Source: Amphiura filiformis (lineage: Eukaryota; Echinodermata; Ophiuroidea; Amphilepidida; Amphiuridae). From it: 64,000 nucleotides of DNA. A program made the translations under genes and the position numbers. Shown here piece by piece: positions 52,840 to 63,433 of this stretch. The notes beneath the pieces were generated by a model, which did no database searches, was not told the DNA's origin, and saw nothing but the letters and a program-made list of their open reading frames with translations. The DNA lies in the NCBI RefSeq assembly GCF_039555335.1, contig NC_092646.1:29317780-29381779 (forward strand), written 5' to 3'. Position 1 is the first letter of the stretch. Each line of letters opens with the position of its first letter.

Positions 52840-53275
52840 TAATTGAATGGGATTATTTTGAAATTTTAAAACACTTGAAATATCACAAACAAATAGGCCT
52901 AAATAATATAAATACAAGCTAAAACCGTTGGGGTTCGATAATGAACCCCACAAAACTAACCGAGCTAGTATATGGAACTGCCATACGGCCGAGCGGTTTT
53001 GCCGGCTCTCTCCGACCATCATGCCACTCGCCGCCTGTGATACTGGGTAAGACACGATATCACACACTTTAGCACGTACGTGTCGATGCGATACTCGTAC
53101 GCAGGCCCTGCTCGTACGCGCTATTTTCAATCGGAGGTGCATAGCAACAATGGGACTGATTGATTCTAAAAAGCTCTAAAGCCCTGGTTAATTCCTTGTA
53201 AAATGTAGGATTTGATTTGGTTAAAATTTGGTATGCTATTAATATATTTATTTTTGAATTGAAATGTTTAAAAAT

Positions 53276-53456
53276 GAGAATAAAGGTATTGTTTTAGCCG
53301 CTGTTGTGCATCTATCGTCTCATTATAACACACGACATCATTATTTTTGGCGTAAAACAACTCGGCTTCGCCTTGTTGTTTTACTTAAATAATGATGTCG
53401 CCTGTGTTATGACGATAGATGCACTCCAGTGACTAAAAACAATACCTTTATTCTCT
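53276..53456. mobile_element. Hairpin MITE, about 180 bp
   Basis: Arms gagaataaaggtattgtttt / aaaacaataccttta-ttctc and atctatcgtctcattataac / gttatgacgatagat. The loop contains ggcgtaaaacaactcggctt and its partner. Confidence 0.8.
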
Positions 53457-53603
53457 AATTATTACAATGGCGAGGCATCACAGCGACACAGCAGTATTAG
53501 AGAACCCGCATTTGTTATTGTGTGATGTGCCTCATCAAGTTCAGAGCAACGCCACCATAATAGATTAATAAATACACAGATTGGAATTTTCCATGCCTAT
53601 GCC

Positions 53604-53948
53604 CAGGGCCAGATTTACCTCTTTGGGGGCCCTGGGCCAGGCCAAAATTTGAAGGCCCCCAACTTACTCACCGTGGTTGCCAAGTTTTGGATTTATAGTA
53701 TATGAATGACAGTGCTGCGGGAGCATTACAATTTAGAGGGAGACAAACATCGATTTGACTGGCAAATGAAGGTGAATTCCGGGGGTGAATTTTGCTATGG
53801 AAGCGCGCAAAATTTTGCGATTTGACCCTAATTTAGCCCAAAACATGGTGTTTTCGGGCTAAGGAAGATGCACACAGCCTGCAATGGGGCCCAAAAATTT
53901 GGGGGCCTGGGCCCGGGCTCATCTGGCCCAATGGTAAATCCGGCCCTG
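53604..53948. mobile_element. hAT-type element, 345 bp
   Basis: Ends cagggccagatttacc and ggtaaatccggccctg, then ggggccctgggcc / ggcccgggctc. Flanks CCTATGCC (53596-53603) and CCTGTGAC (53949-53956) form an imperfect 8-base duplication. Contains the gcgcgcaaaattttgcgatt phrase common to marine repeats. Confidence 0.75.
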
Positions 53949-54067
53949 CCTGTGACCTCTAATTCAGCTGACACCGGTACAGCGTCAGACCGGACTGCCT
54001 TTTGAGGAGAGCAATCACTCTCTACTGCTCTACGAAATCTGATAAAGGAGAGTGATTTTTATATCTC

Positions 54068-54200
54068 CTTAGGGGCTGTGCAATAATTATGAGCCCTGGG
54101 GAGGGTAAAATTGGGGGGGCAAGAAATTTTTGGCAAGCCGAAAGGGGGTGGGCAAGCAATTTTGGCAAGCCGAGAGGGGAGGGGGCAAGCAATTTTGCAT
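54068..54200 (+). repeat. Dispersed repeat family D copy
   Basis: Head taggggctgtgcaataatta, then approximately 30-base units with aagaaatttttggcaagccg and gcaagcaattttggcaagcc. Confidence 0.7.
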
Positions 54201-54344
54201 GGCACACATTCATGGGGTGCCTTTTTAATAAAACGCTCTGAAACTGAGGCTTAGGAAAACAGTACGGAAACGCTTAACTTAGCAAATTTTCTAGATCGTT
54301 GTGCTCGCAAATGATACATCTAGACCATTTAAGGTTTGCAAATT

Positions 54345-54440
54345 GGGATCCCAAAAATTTGGCATGTTCAAGGGGGGGCAAAGATTTTTTGGCGGGCCGA
54401 GGGGGGGCAAGCAATTTTTGGCGAGCCGTTTGGAAATTGC
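54345..54440 (+). repeat. Dispersed repeat family D, headless copy
   Basis: Two or three units (gggcaaagattttttggcgg, gcaagcaatttttggcgagc) without the gggctgtgcaataattatg head. Confidence 0.55.
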
Positions 54441-54729
54441 CAGCACTACGGCCATTTCGCCATCTACACGTGTGTATACGCCCCATTCATAGCACGCGTG
54501 ATTTGAATCTGCCGCTACGAATGGTGCAGAGGCTCCGGAAGATTTTTAATAGGGGGGGGCATCAATCAGCTACACAGCTATTGCCCGACCACCAGTCACT
54601 GACCACACACACTAGTTTGTAACGACTGGATAATTTATGGCCATCTAGGCGTTCCATAGTTTGATTTAGCCGAATATCAGCTAGAGCTTCCCATCATGCC
54701 TTGTTTTAACGTTAGCAAATCAGGACAGT

Positions 54730-55960
54730 GTGGTATTCAGTTTGCGATCATATTATAAAATTAGGGATAATTTTATAAGTGACTCCTACAAATGTAGCAT
54801 GAAATTATTTCAGACCCTCATCCAACCAATCCTTAGCTATGGATGTGAGGTTTGGGCACCATATTTGTTAAACAAACTGAACGACTCAAACTTTCTTACA
54901 ACATGTGATAAACTTCCAAGTGAATCTATTCACATTTTAAAGGTTTGCAAAATTATACTCGGAGTTCATAAAAAATCCACTAACAATGCAGTAAGAGGCG
55001 AATTAGGTAGTTTTCCACTGCTCACAACTATGCTTTCTTTATCTGTAAAATACTGGTGGAAGCTTAACGAAAAATGTATGAATGGTAATGATTCTCTTGT
55101 AATTCAAGCACTTGTAGATAACAGAAAGTTAGTGTGTACTAATAATTTCACATGGTCGACAGGTATAAAAATATATTTAGCCTTATCAATAGGATTGATA
55201 TTTGGGATAAACCAAATACGATCACCGCTTCCAATTTTAATGAAATTATTGTATCTAAACTTCAAATCGTCTATAACAATCTTTGGGTTAATCATATTAA
55301 TAATTTTAGTCCTAAACTCAGAACATATTGTACATTCAAAAATTCTTTCAGCACAGAAAATTATGTTATTATCGCTAAAAAGATCTTCAAGGGCTGCATT
55401 CTGTAAATTAAGAATAAGCGCTCATAATCTCATGATCGAAAAGGGCGTCACTTCTCTCCAAAAATTAATCCAGAGAATAGAATTTGTACACTTTGTAATT
55501 TAAATAAGGTGGAGGATGAATTTCATTTTGTAATGATATGTCCTTTCTATACCATTCCTCGCCAAGATTTATTATATACAATTCATGAAATGTATGATAT
55601 AGATGGTATGGTAGACACTGACATTTTCAAACTTATAATGAGTGCAAGTGATTTTGACAGTATTACTCCAATAACCAAATTCGTCAAATCAGCTTTTGAT
55701 TTACGAACGAACATGGACTTATAGATAATTATAGATAATAACAAAGTCCCCATAAGTTGGGCTTAATGCAGCGTGGACTTGAGCGCCACTATTAATATTG
55801 TCTATTATTATTAAGACTAATTTATATTTCTTTTATAATTGTAAATATTTGTACTTGTAACTTTAATATTACAATTTCAATTGTAAATATTTGTATTTGT
55901 AAATATTAACTATACCAGTTTGTTTGGTGAATGTTAATAAAATATTGATTGATTGATTGT
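54730..55960 (+). pseudogene. 3' end of a non-LTR retrotransposon (C-terminal RT region, zinc knuckle, GATT tail)
   Basis: The first frame reads MKLFQTLIQPILSYGCEVW and ILGVHKKSTNNAVRGELG, typical of the region after the catalytic core in CR1/Jockey-like LINEs. The frame shifts near 55150-55165 (IKNIFSLINRIDIWDKPN), shifts back near 55400 (KLRISAHNLMIEKG), and again near 55445, after which RICTLCNLNKVEDEFHF and VMICPFY give the C-x2-C...H...C zinc-knuckle-like motif near the end of these ORFs. It stops at 55722-55724, and the 3' region ends in tgattgattgattg. 5' truncated and broken by frameshifts. Confidence 0.85.
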
Positions 55961-56613
55961 TTGCGATGTAGCGCCCTTTCTTGCAATGCACTGTGGGAAT
56001 GTATGGCATTCTGCTGCAGCTGCGTGTGCGGGGAATTCCCCGACTACTAAGACGCCATTTTGCACTTCGGAACAGCCGCCGCTTTATCCGTTCGACGCCT
56101 TGCTATTGAAGTGGAATTTCTACTATTGGAATTATTTCATCTGCCTCCTAGACTTTGTGAGACGCTACAGTCTAGTGTCCGCTCCAGGTATTTCAACTTT
56201 GGTGATTACTGATTTGTTGGTACGTACGTACGTGGTGCAGCCAGTGTTGTGTGGTAGCTCAGACTGGCATAAACATTTTTTTTAGGTCCATAATTTTGGC
56301 TTACAATATTAAATCATTGATCTGTCCACTGTACGTTACTGTGAGTGAGCTACTCTGTGAGTGTGAATGATTCAGCTTTTTCATGCTAGGTCAGGTGCCT
56401 TGCCCGGTGGTGCTTTAGCCTTTCATGCTTTGGTCATCAAAAAATAGGTAAATAAATAAATAAAATGCTAAAAAAAAACCCAACAAAAAACAAAAAAACA
56501 CACACACACAAAAAACTTACACGCAAAATTAAAAATAATATTTATTTAAACACAATATTTATATATTGTGTATGTGGTACGTGTGGTTATTGAATATGAA
56601 ATTGTATTACCAG
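55961..56613. other. GC-richer stretch at 55960-56250, then low-complexity DNA
   Basis: Bases 55960-56250 have more CpG than the surroundings and contain gacgccattttgcacttcgg, whose reverse complement holds AAAATGGCG (YY1-like). It could be a promoter/first-exon region on the minus strand, but there is no exon evidence. 56465-56520 is A-rich with a CA run. Confidence 0.3.
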
Positions 56614-56616
56614 TTA

Positions 56617-57092
56617 AGCTGAATTTATACTCAATCGCTTTTGCAGAAAAGCGATTTTGACGCATGCTCAATGTTTACTTACATTTCCAGAGCGTCAAGC
56701 CGATCAATCGATTCAAATCGCGGAGGCAAAAACGACGTCGCTTTTGCAAGTTGAAGAAATCTCAACTTCCCAGCGATATCGCTGACACGTGAATGCGTCA
56801 ACCAATCATATACAACCAACTGGATCTATTATTTTGCTAATTAATTTACCTTTCTCGATTTTTAACTTTTGGTGATGAATTAATTCAAAGCAATAATTAT
56901 TGACAGCAACTGATGTTTTAAAAATGTATTTTGTGGCATTTAGAATATTTTAATTGTCGTCTGCAATCGCTATCGCCGTGATAAGTATAAATGCAAAAGC
57001 GACGGGCGATGCATCGCAAAATTCGGCGATTGCAAATCGCTTTTTCAAAAGCGATTAATCGCATCGCTCGGCGATCGAGTATAAATTCAGCT
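56617..57092. mobile_element. TTA-flanked Harbinger-type element, 476 bp
   Basis: Ends agctgaatttatactcaatc and gatcgagtataaattcagct; TTA at 56614-56616 and 57093-57095. The interior repeats gcgattt / aaaagcga words (aaaagcgattttgac, gcttttgcaag, aaaagcgattaatcg). No transposase. Confidence 0.88.
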
Positions 57093-57160
57093 TTAGAGGT
57101 ACTGAATTTTCCAATTTATTTCAGGTTATGATCATAAGTCAGGATTTAACTTAAGCGCCC

Positions 57161-57342
57161 CAGTGGCGTAGCTGGGATTTTTCCGGGGGTGGGGGGGGGG
57201 GGCAAGCCTGTATGGGGCGGGGGCCCAAATCCACCAAACAAAAATTTTGCCGAAAAGGTTGACCCAATTTTTTTACGGTGGTTTGAAAAGTGAAGAGCAA
57301 AAAAAAAATTGCCCCCTGCCTCCCCCGGCAGCTACGCCACTG
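57161..57342. mobile_element. hAT-like short element with CAGTGGCGTAGC ends
   Basis: Starts cagtggcgtagctgggattt and ends ccggcagctacgccactg. These ends are common in hAT-type non-autonomous elements. The flanking 8-mers (AAGCGCCC and CTTGCCCT) are not convincing duplicates. The interior is a G run and an A run. Confidence 0.65.
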
Positions 57343-57950
57343 CTTGCCCTAGGACATAAAAACTAAATGTTTGAAAATGCTACAAAATTATTGTAAATAA
57401 ACTAAGCATGTATAAAGCCTATTGGCTAGTAGTTCAATAGTTTTTTTTTTCATACCCGTGGCATGGGCTTACCCAGAAATGAATGGCAAAAAACAAACAC
57501 CATTCTGTTTTAGGCTTTTGTTCATCAATGTTGCAGATGCTCCTCCAGCTGAGGCTATGTCGGGAGTGGGGTTGCTACATGACTGCTCAAGGTGATCATG
57601 AATTCATGATGTGAGCTGGGAATTTCCCAGCCTCAACAGAAATTGCATCATGGCCTGGCAATGTACTGATCAATCATATATTTCACGACTGGGAAACCCC
57701 TAATTTTACAATAAAACTTGGTGGCGCAAGTACTCAACTGCATGCAACAATGAAATGGGAAATCCCCTAATTTAAACTTGGTGGTGCTGCAAGCTCTACT
57801 TAGACTACAGTGTAGTACGGTACTACATGTAGACTGCTCTAAACGGACTACGTATCATAAATAATGACTTTGACTGACAATTTTGTTTGTGTGTGTGGTA
57901 AATATCAGTACTGGGTACATGTAGCTTTGGATTTTTATGAACTTTGACCA
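57343..57950. other. Intergenic stretch, nothing recognised
   Basis: A short direct repeat (gggaa.tcccctaattt / acttggtgg.g) occurs at 57680-57790. No gene. Confidence 0.35.
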
Positions 57951-57952
57951 CT

Positions 57953-58166
57953 TTTGAGCTATTCAGTCAGTGACAGTGTACATGTACCATTAAAAAAATA
58001 ATTTTTAATATATTGGGATGTGCGGATCACCTGATACATGTATCAGGTGATCCACACATCCTTAGTTATATATTAATTTTTTTTTTTTTATCAGGTGATC
58101 CACATACATGTAATATTAAAAATTATTTTTTTTAATGGTACACTGTCGCAGACTGAATAGCTCAAG
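57953..58166. mobile_element. Nested palindrome, about 214 bp
   Basis: The outer arms gagctattcagtcagtgaca / cactgtcgcagactgaatag-type pair, followed by accattaaaaaaataatttt / aattattttttttaatggt. The middle has the perfect palindrome gatcacctgatacatgtatc / aggtgatc and a third copy of atcaggtgatccaca. Confidence 0.75.
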
Positions 58167-58439
58167 GGTAAACAAAAAAAACATTGATCGTCCAAATTTT
58201 TTGTAAAAAGAGGAGGAGGTTCTTTTTTATTTGTTATTTTCTTTTTAAAATGCAGAATTGACCAAAGCGATATATCAGTTAGTGTAACTGTAATGTCACG
58301 TAACTAAAAGAGGAGGGCTGTTGTAAAATCTTTTTATTTCATGTAACTTTTTAAAATAAAAATTCAGCAAATTCGTTTTGCATACGGTCATGCGTCATGA
58401 ATTGGGGGCAAATTTCCGCAAAATGTGTCACATAAATTT

Positions 58440-58990
58440 ATAGGCTCACCAATTCCCGGGTACCTGAGTTCCACACCCGTTCTTGGCCTACCCGGGTCAA
58501 AATTCATGGGTCAAAGTACCCGAAAACGCAAAAAAACTTATTCGATGTTAGAAACCAGAGAAATACTGCTACCGGTACTTTAAAAAAAATACATGTATAA
58601 AATGTCTTTTTTTTTTTTCAAAGTTGGATAAAGTTGTACATTTTAATTACTTTTGCTTCTATTGAACAGCTAGCAATGCATTCTAATTCAATGTCTTCCT
58701 GCCTGTTCAATACATGTATCAAGCAAAAGTAGGTAATTAAAATGTACTGGTACAACTTTATCCAACTTCAAATAAATTAATAGCATTATTTTTGTAGCAG
58801 TATTTCTCCAGTTTCCAACCTTGAATAACAAGTAATTTAGGGCCTATAACTTTTTTTTCCAATTTTTGTAATTTTTTTTTTTTGGATTTTTTTCTTCTTC
58901 GTATTTTCAGGTACCAGTACCCCCCGGGCAGTACCCGGATTCCAGGCTTGGGAGCCATGTGTTTTGAACTCGCCACCCGTAGCGTTACAT
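58440..58990. repeat. Decayed relative of the hAT element at 51529-52014, with inner hairpin
   Basis: Contains acccgggtcaaaattcatgg, caaagtacccgaaaa and cccccgggcagtacccggat at the two sides and a clear hairpin at 58620-58772 (aagttggataaagttgtaca / gtacaactttatccaactt). Outer ends and target duplications are not recognisable. Confidence 0.45.
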
Positions 58991-59934
58991 CACAAATATA
59001 TGAATTTTTACACCAATCGAGTTTCAAATTAGAATATCTCCACAATTATCAACCCTAAACTAGCAAAAGTATACAATTTTGGAAAGCTGAAGGCATAAGG
59101 AATGTAACAATACATATTTCAACTCATTATACAGGGTGATCGTGAAGTTATACAGGGTGGAATAAAAAAATTCTGGATACAAAAAGGGTTACTTAATGCA
59201 TTGCTTATTACTAACTTGCAGTAATAAACTGAAAGTAAACAACATCTATTTAGTTAAAGAGGATAGGGGGAGCCTACAGACTTTGGAAGAAAAAAAATCA
59301 CAGCTGTTTGGTAATCTCGGAATACAGGGTGTCCCAAAGTATATTAGAATTTTTTACAATTCATCATATTTTGAACTGAAACATTTTGCCCCTAACCCAT
59401 ACAGAAAAAAAGTGAGTCCATATTTAGATTCCTTATCAAATTTCCTATCAGAAAATGTATACTTTGACTATGATAGGATAAGTAATAAAAAATTTACAGC
59501 AACTTTTAGATTTTGAAGACATCCGCATTACTTACTGTACAGTGTTTAATATGAAAACGGGTGGTTTTGTACGTAAAAGTTTGAATTTTATAGACTAAAC
59601 CAATCATAAGGATTTCAAAATGAATAAAAACAATTAGCAGAATTGTTCAAGTTTAAAGCCCCTGTAGCAGTGAATTTATTCAAGTTACACACGTGAAACG
59701 TCACGTTCACATAGAGTTTGTGTGTACCGCTTCCCCCCTCCACCACCCTGACTGCTCGCAATTGAATCAACCACAGCTTTGTTAGTTACAGGTTATTTAG
59801 TGGTATTATTTAGCTTTCAAATGAAACCAAAACCATGACATAATATTTTTGTTTAGCCGAGGTATGATGAATTGAACAGATCAGAATTTGAAAATACGTA
59901 ACACCACCACCATTTTTGGGTGACGAGTTCAAAA
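58991..59934. other. Intergenic stretch with DNA-transposon end phrases
   Basis: tacagggtg phrases occur at 59132, 59152 and 59324 (tacagggtgtcccaaagt), similar to the ends at 41384. An ORF at 59196-59516 includes part of this and resembles nothing known to me. Confidence 0.35.
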
Positions 59935-59942
59935 CGCGTGGC

Positions 59943-60740
59943 CTGGGCGATATTTTGATTGATCAATTATATTCAATTATTTTTTAATCAGGTACTCGAT
60001 TATTTTTAAAAACATCAAAATCAAAATATCGACATTTAGATTTTATCGAAAATAATCGACTGTTTTTCTAAGCCAGGCCTTCTCAACTAGTTTATTTGAA
60101 GTGCCAACTGGGAAATTTTGGTGATCATGAAGTGCCAACATGTTAAGGGAGGATTTTGTGAGGGAGAGTGTGTGTGACTGACCACATAGCATGGGGTCCA
60201 GGGGCTTGCCTTATGGCCCCTGGATGGAAGTGTCCAGTGTGAAAGCCCGGCCGCGGGGGTTCAGAGGTGCCCCCGGAAGCTCTGAGATTATAGGGCTTTC
60301 TAAAGGCTCAGATGTGGTATTTTTACCCCTTTTTTGTTATTAAAAAACATTTATGTGAAAAAAATAGTAAATTTACCATTCGCCACTTCGTGCGCCACTT
60401 CGACTAACTCCAAGCGCCACACTCGCCGCCAGTTGAGAAGGCCTGTTCTAAGCAAATACCGGTAGATAATTAAAGCAGTTTTTTCAACTGATAGGTGGTT
60501 TTTAAAATAGTTTCATCTTTAATAGTGATTATTAGCTGAAACTACAACCAGAATAACAAGTGAAACAACTGTTACACACATCTACATGTATCTCCACTTA
60601 AAATGCACAGCAATGTTCAATAGTGGGATTCTATGCAACAAATGATGCTCAACCTATTACAGTCACACGATGTTCAATACATCGAAAATAATTGATTTTA
60701 ATAATTAATCGAAATTGATTGTATTCAACAATCGCCTGAG
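59943..60740. mobile_element. Outer hAT-like element interrupted by a second hAT element
   Basis: The left side has ggcctgggcgatattttgat and tgatcaattatattcaatta; the right side ends aattgattgtattcaacaat and cgcctgagccct, which is an imperfect inverted match. The inner element at 60074-60445 splits it. Boundaries are approximate. Confidence 0.45.
60074..60445. mobile_element. hAT-type element (372 bp) with perfect 8-base target duplication
   Basis: TTCTAAGC lies at 60066-60073 and 60446-60453. Ends caggccttctcaactag and cagttgagaaggcctg. This terminal type is shared with Charlie-like hATs. The interior contains gcgccacttcgtgcgccact-type repeats and a G/C-rich block, and no ORF. Confidence 0.93.
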
Positions 60741-62175
60741 CCCTATCGGATACCCGCCCAAAAATTCAATCAGGTACCCGAGTACATAATTACCCATTAG
60801 TTGAGAGTCCTACATGTAGTGTTACATGTACATGCTTCAAGTTCGATAAATAAACATGCTTTCAACACAAAAATGATTGTAATTCACCTCAGGTTTGTCA
60901 GAAATGTACAATTTAAAATGTAAGGAAGACAATTGTCATTGTGCATTTTTTAAGTTGATATACAGGGTGTCACAGATCTATATCAATGTCATGATCAATC
61001 TAATTGATGTTCATCCTTTATTTTTACAGGCTGTATTTTATCAAGCTCTGTTTGTCAAGCATTTTTAATTGCGCCATTATTTTGCGTGGTCTTTACTCTT
61101 TCAGCGTGAACGCAATGTCCAGCGTGTCTAAGCTTATGCGAGTCAGTCTAACAGGCGAGACGCAATTGGAATATTATCTGTTTTGTTGGAAAAGGAAATC
61201 CATCATTCTTTGATTCGGGTTTGGAGAAAGCAGACATAATTTTATGAGCTGAATATTGAAGACTCATGCATACATATTGAATAAATGCTTTTGGATTATA
61301 TTAATATTGTTATGAAGATAATCTGGAAATTTCTAGGATGTATTCCTTGCGTCTTGACTATTACTGGGTTAATTGGCTACTAAATGGATAATACCTCATC
61401 TCAATCATCCCAATCATATAGGGTGGAAATGTTATATTTTGGTTCAAAATTATTAAATTTTGTTCCTCTCTTAAACTAACTTAAAATTTTTTTCTGCTAA
61501 AACCTTTTTAGATGTGCTACATATTGTAGGCTTTCAAAAAAAGCAAACCTGTAATGATGAGTTATATGTTGTCTAACTGATACAGGGTGTTCAAAAGTTG
61601 TACATAATATATATGATTTTTATGACGCCAATATTTTGGTATAAAATTTCTATGACCCCGCCCGGGGGCGCCCCCAGTACATTTATGACACTGTTCAAAA
61701 GAAAATGACAAAAATGGTAGCCCCTTATGTATCTCTGGATTAGTTGCTTTTACCAATTGCTATTAAAAAATTAAAAGTAATTTGAATGAACTTTAATTGT
61801 GTGGTGGCCTGATGAAAGCACATTCTACTTGTGTAGTCATTTATTGCAGGGAAAGTTTCTAGAATATATGCACTACCGGTATTACTACACTGACATTTAC
61901 ATCTAAAAATCAAAACTTACAAACTCAAAAACACAAATAAAAGGACATTTCTTTGTAACAATAAAAAATGTGTACCATAATTATAGAAATATAAACAATT
62001 TAAAATTGATCTCTACATGTATAAACGATTTATATATATATAAACACGCTATTTAAGCTTCTATTCAATAAAGCAGGGATTCTTAATAGGCAGCCAGCGA
62101 GCTAGATCTGGTCAACCGCTATAAATTTCCAACACAATACAAAACAAGCAGAATACAATTTACACCTTTAATGTA
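60741..62175. other. Intergenic stretch, nothing firmly recognised
   Basis: Single transposon-end phrases (tacagggtgtcacagatcta at 60961; atacagggtgttcaaaagtt at 61581) are present. At 61655-61690 a GC-rich run (ccccgcccgggggcgccccc) lies in otherwise AT-rich DNA. No gene. Confidence 0.35.
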
Positions 62176-62178
62176 TTA

Positions 62179-62426
62179 TGTGATGCGATCAAGCAAAATC
62201 AGTCGGAACCTGGAAATATTAAATTTTCAGTTTCTTACAGGATAGTAAAAAGCATTTACAAAGCTGCATTTTGCAGAAAACCACATTAAAATTGAACAAA
62301 CAGTTTCAAAGATATGAGCAATTAATTAAAGAGTTTCCAAAACAATTTCCCCTTTGTTTGGCTATATCTCAAAAGTGCAAAATCAATATTTACGAGTTCC
62401 TACTGATTTTGCTTGATCGCATCACA
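62179..62426. mobile_element. TTA-flanked Harbinger-type element, 248 bp
   Basis: Ends tgtgatgcgatcaagcaaaa and ttttgcttgatcgcatcaca with TTA at 62176-62178 and 62427-62429. The arms extend about 45 bases (tcagtcggaacctggaaata / tatttacgagttcctactga). Confidence 0.88.
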
Positions 62427-62558
62427 TTATGTAATTATAAATGTGTTTCTTTTTTTTTACAGATACCGGTATATCTTTAGAGGATCATTAATTTCGAGAC
62501 CCATTCTTCAGGAGTATTTCACGGTGCTGTGAGTGAAACGGGAAATGGCACATAAGAA

Positions 62559-62640
62559 ATGGCCAGACCAGTCAAAAACACACATAATGCAGTCCATCTG
62601 AAAAGAGCCACTATTGCAACACTAATTACAATCTGCAAGG
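62559..62640 (+). CDS. Possible small first exon (weak)
   Basis: ATG at 62559 opens MARPVKNTHNAVHLKRATIA followed by TLITICK, ending at a consensus-like donor (tgcaag|gtaaga, 62640/62641). The composition, basic start then a hydrophobic stretch, could be a membrane or mitochondrial-targeted N-terminus, but I recognise no family and no following exon lies in the window. A chance ORF is equally possible. Confidence 0.2.
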
Positions 62641-62679
62641 TAAGAGGGGCAGCAGTGCCACAGGGGGAGCAGGGGGCAC

Positions 62680-63425
62680 CAGGCTGCGACAAATCGCCGT
62701 CCGATAGCCCGGGGCAATCACATTTTTTGTCGGGCAATTAAAACTCTGAAGAGCTGTGCCCGATCGGGCAAGTCTAAATTTAAACCAATTAAAGCTTGAT
62801 GATTTAAAATGGAGTATTTCTGTCCAACTTGGCGTGTTCACATTTAAGTAAAAAAACGTCTAAACAAAGTAGAAAACTTCTTGAAATGGAACTCAAATTT
62901 CGCTAGGCACTCGTATCCCACACCAGACTTGCAGACATATACATGTATATATGCTAATGAACATCATGCCGTTACGTGACGTATTGGAAGTTTGGCCAAT
63001 TACAGAACCTGTTTTGCAAATATCATGACGTCAATGGACGTCAGCTGGCATATGATTGAGATTGAGATGTACTAGTGGTTGGCGAAATACGTAAATCGCC
63101 GTGGCTTTACTGACAAAATTTCACATTATTTTCCACATGTAAGAAACAAACAGTGAAATAATTGAATGAAATGTTCATTTTTTATGCATTTCATGAATAC
63201 TCATTTATTTATCAACTTAACTGAGAAAAGTATTGGATTTCCGTAAGAATGAAACTGCCAAATTCGGCACACTTACGGTACTAAGCACTGCATGTGTACG
63301 GTATGTGACTTTGTCGACAATTGTTGCCGGGAATATTGGTTAATTTCGGGCAATTTCGGGCAACCAATTTTTGGATATTGCCTGCCCGATCGGGCAAGCT
63401 AAAAAATAAAATTTGTCGCGGCCTG
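62680..63425. mobile_element. hAT-type element (746 bp) with perfect 8-base target duplication
   Basis: GGGGGCAC at 62672-62679 and 63426-63433. Ends caggctgcgacaaat and atttgtcgcggcctg. Subterminal cgatcgggcaag phrases occur near both sides (62763 and 63388), and cccgg/ccgatcgggc words are repeated. No transposase frame is seen. Confidence 0.92.
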
Positions 63426-63433
63426 GGGGGCAC

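Noticed and set aside
55960-56250. Promoter and first exon of the DUF21-CBS gene
   Set aside because: A YY1-like site on the minus strand is suggestive, but no start exon with the right phase and a signal peptide could be read there.
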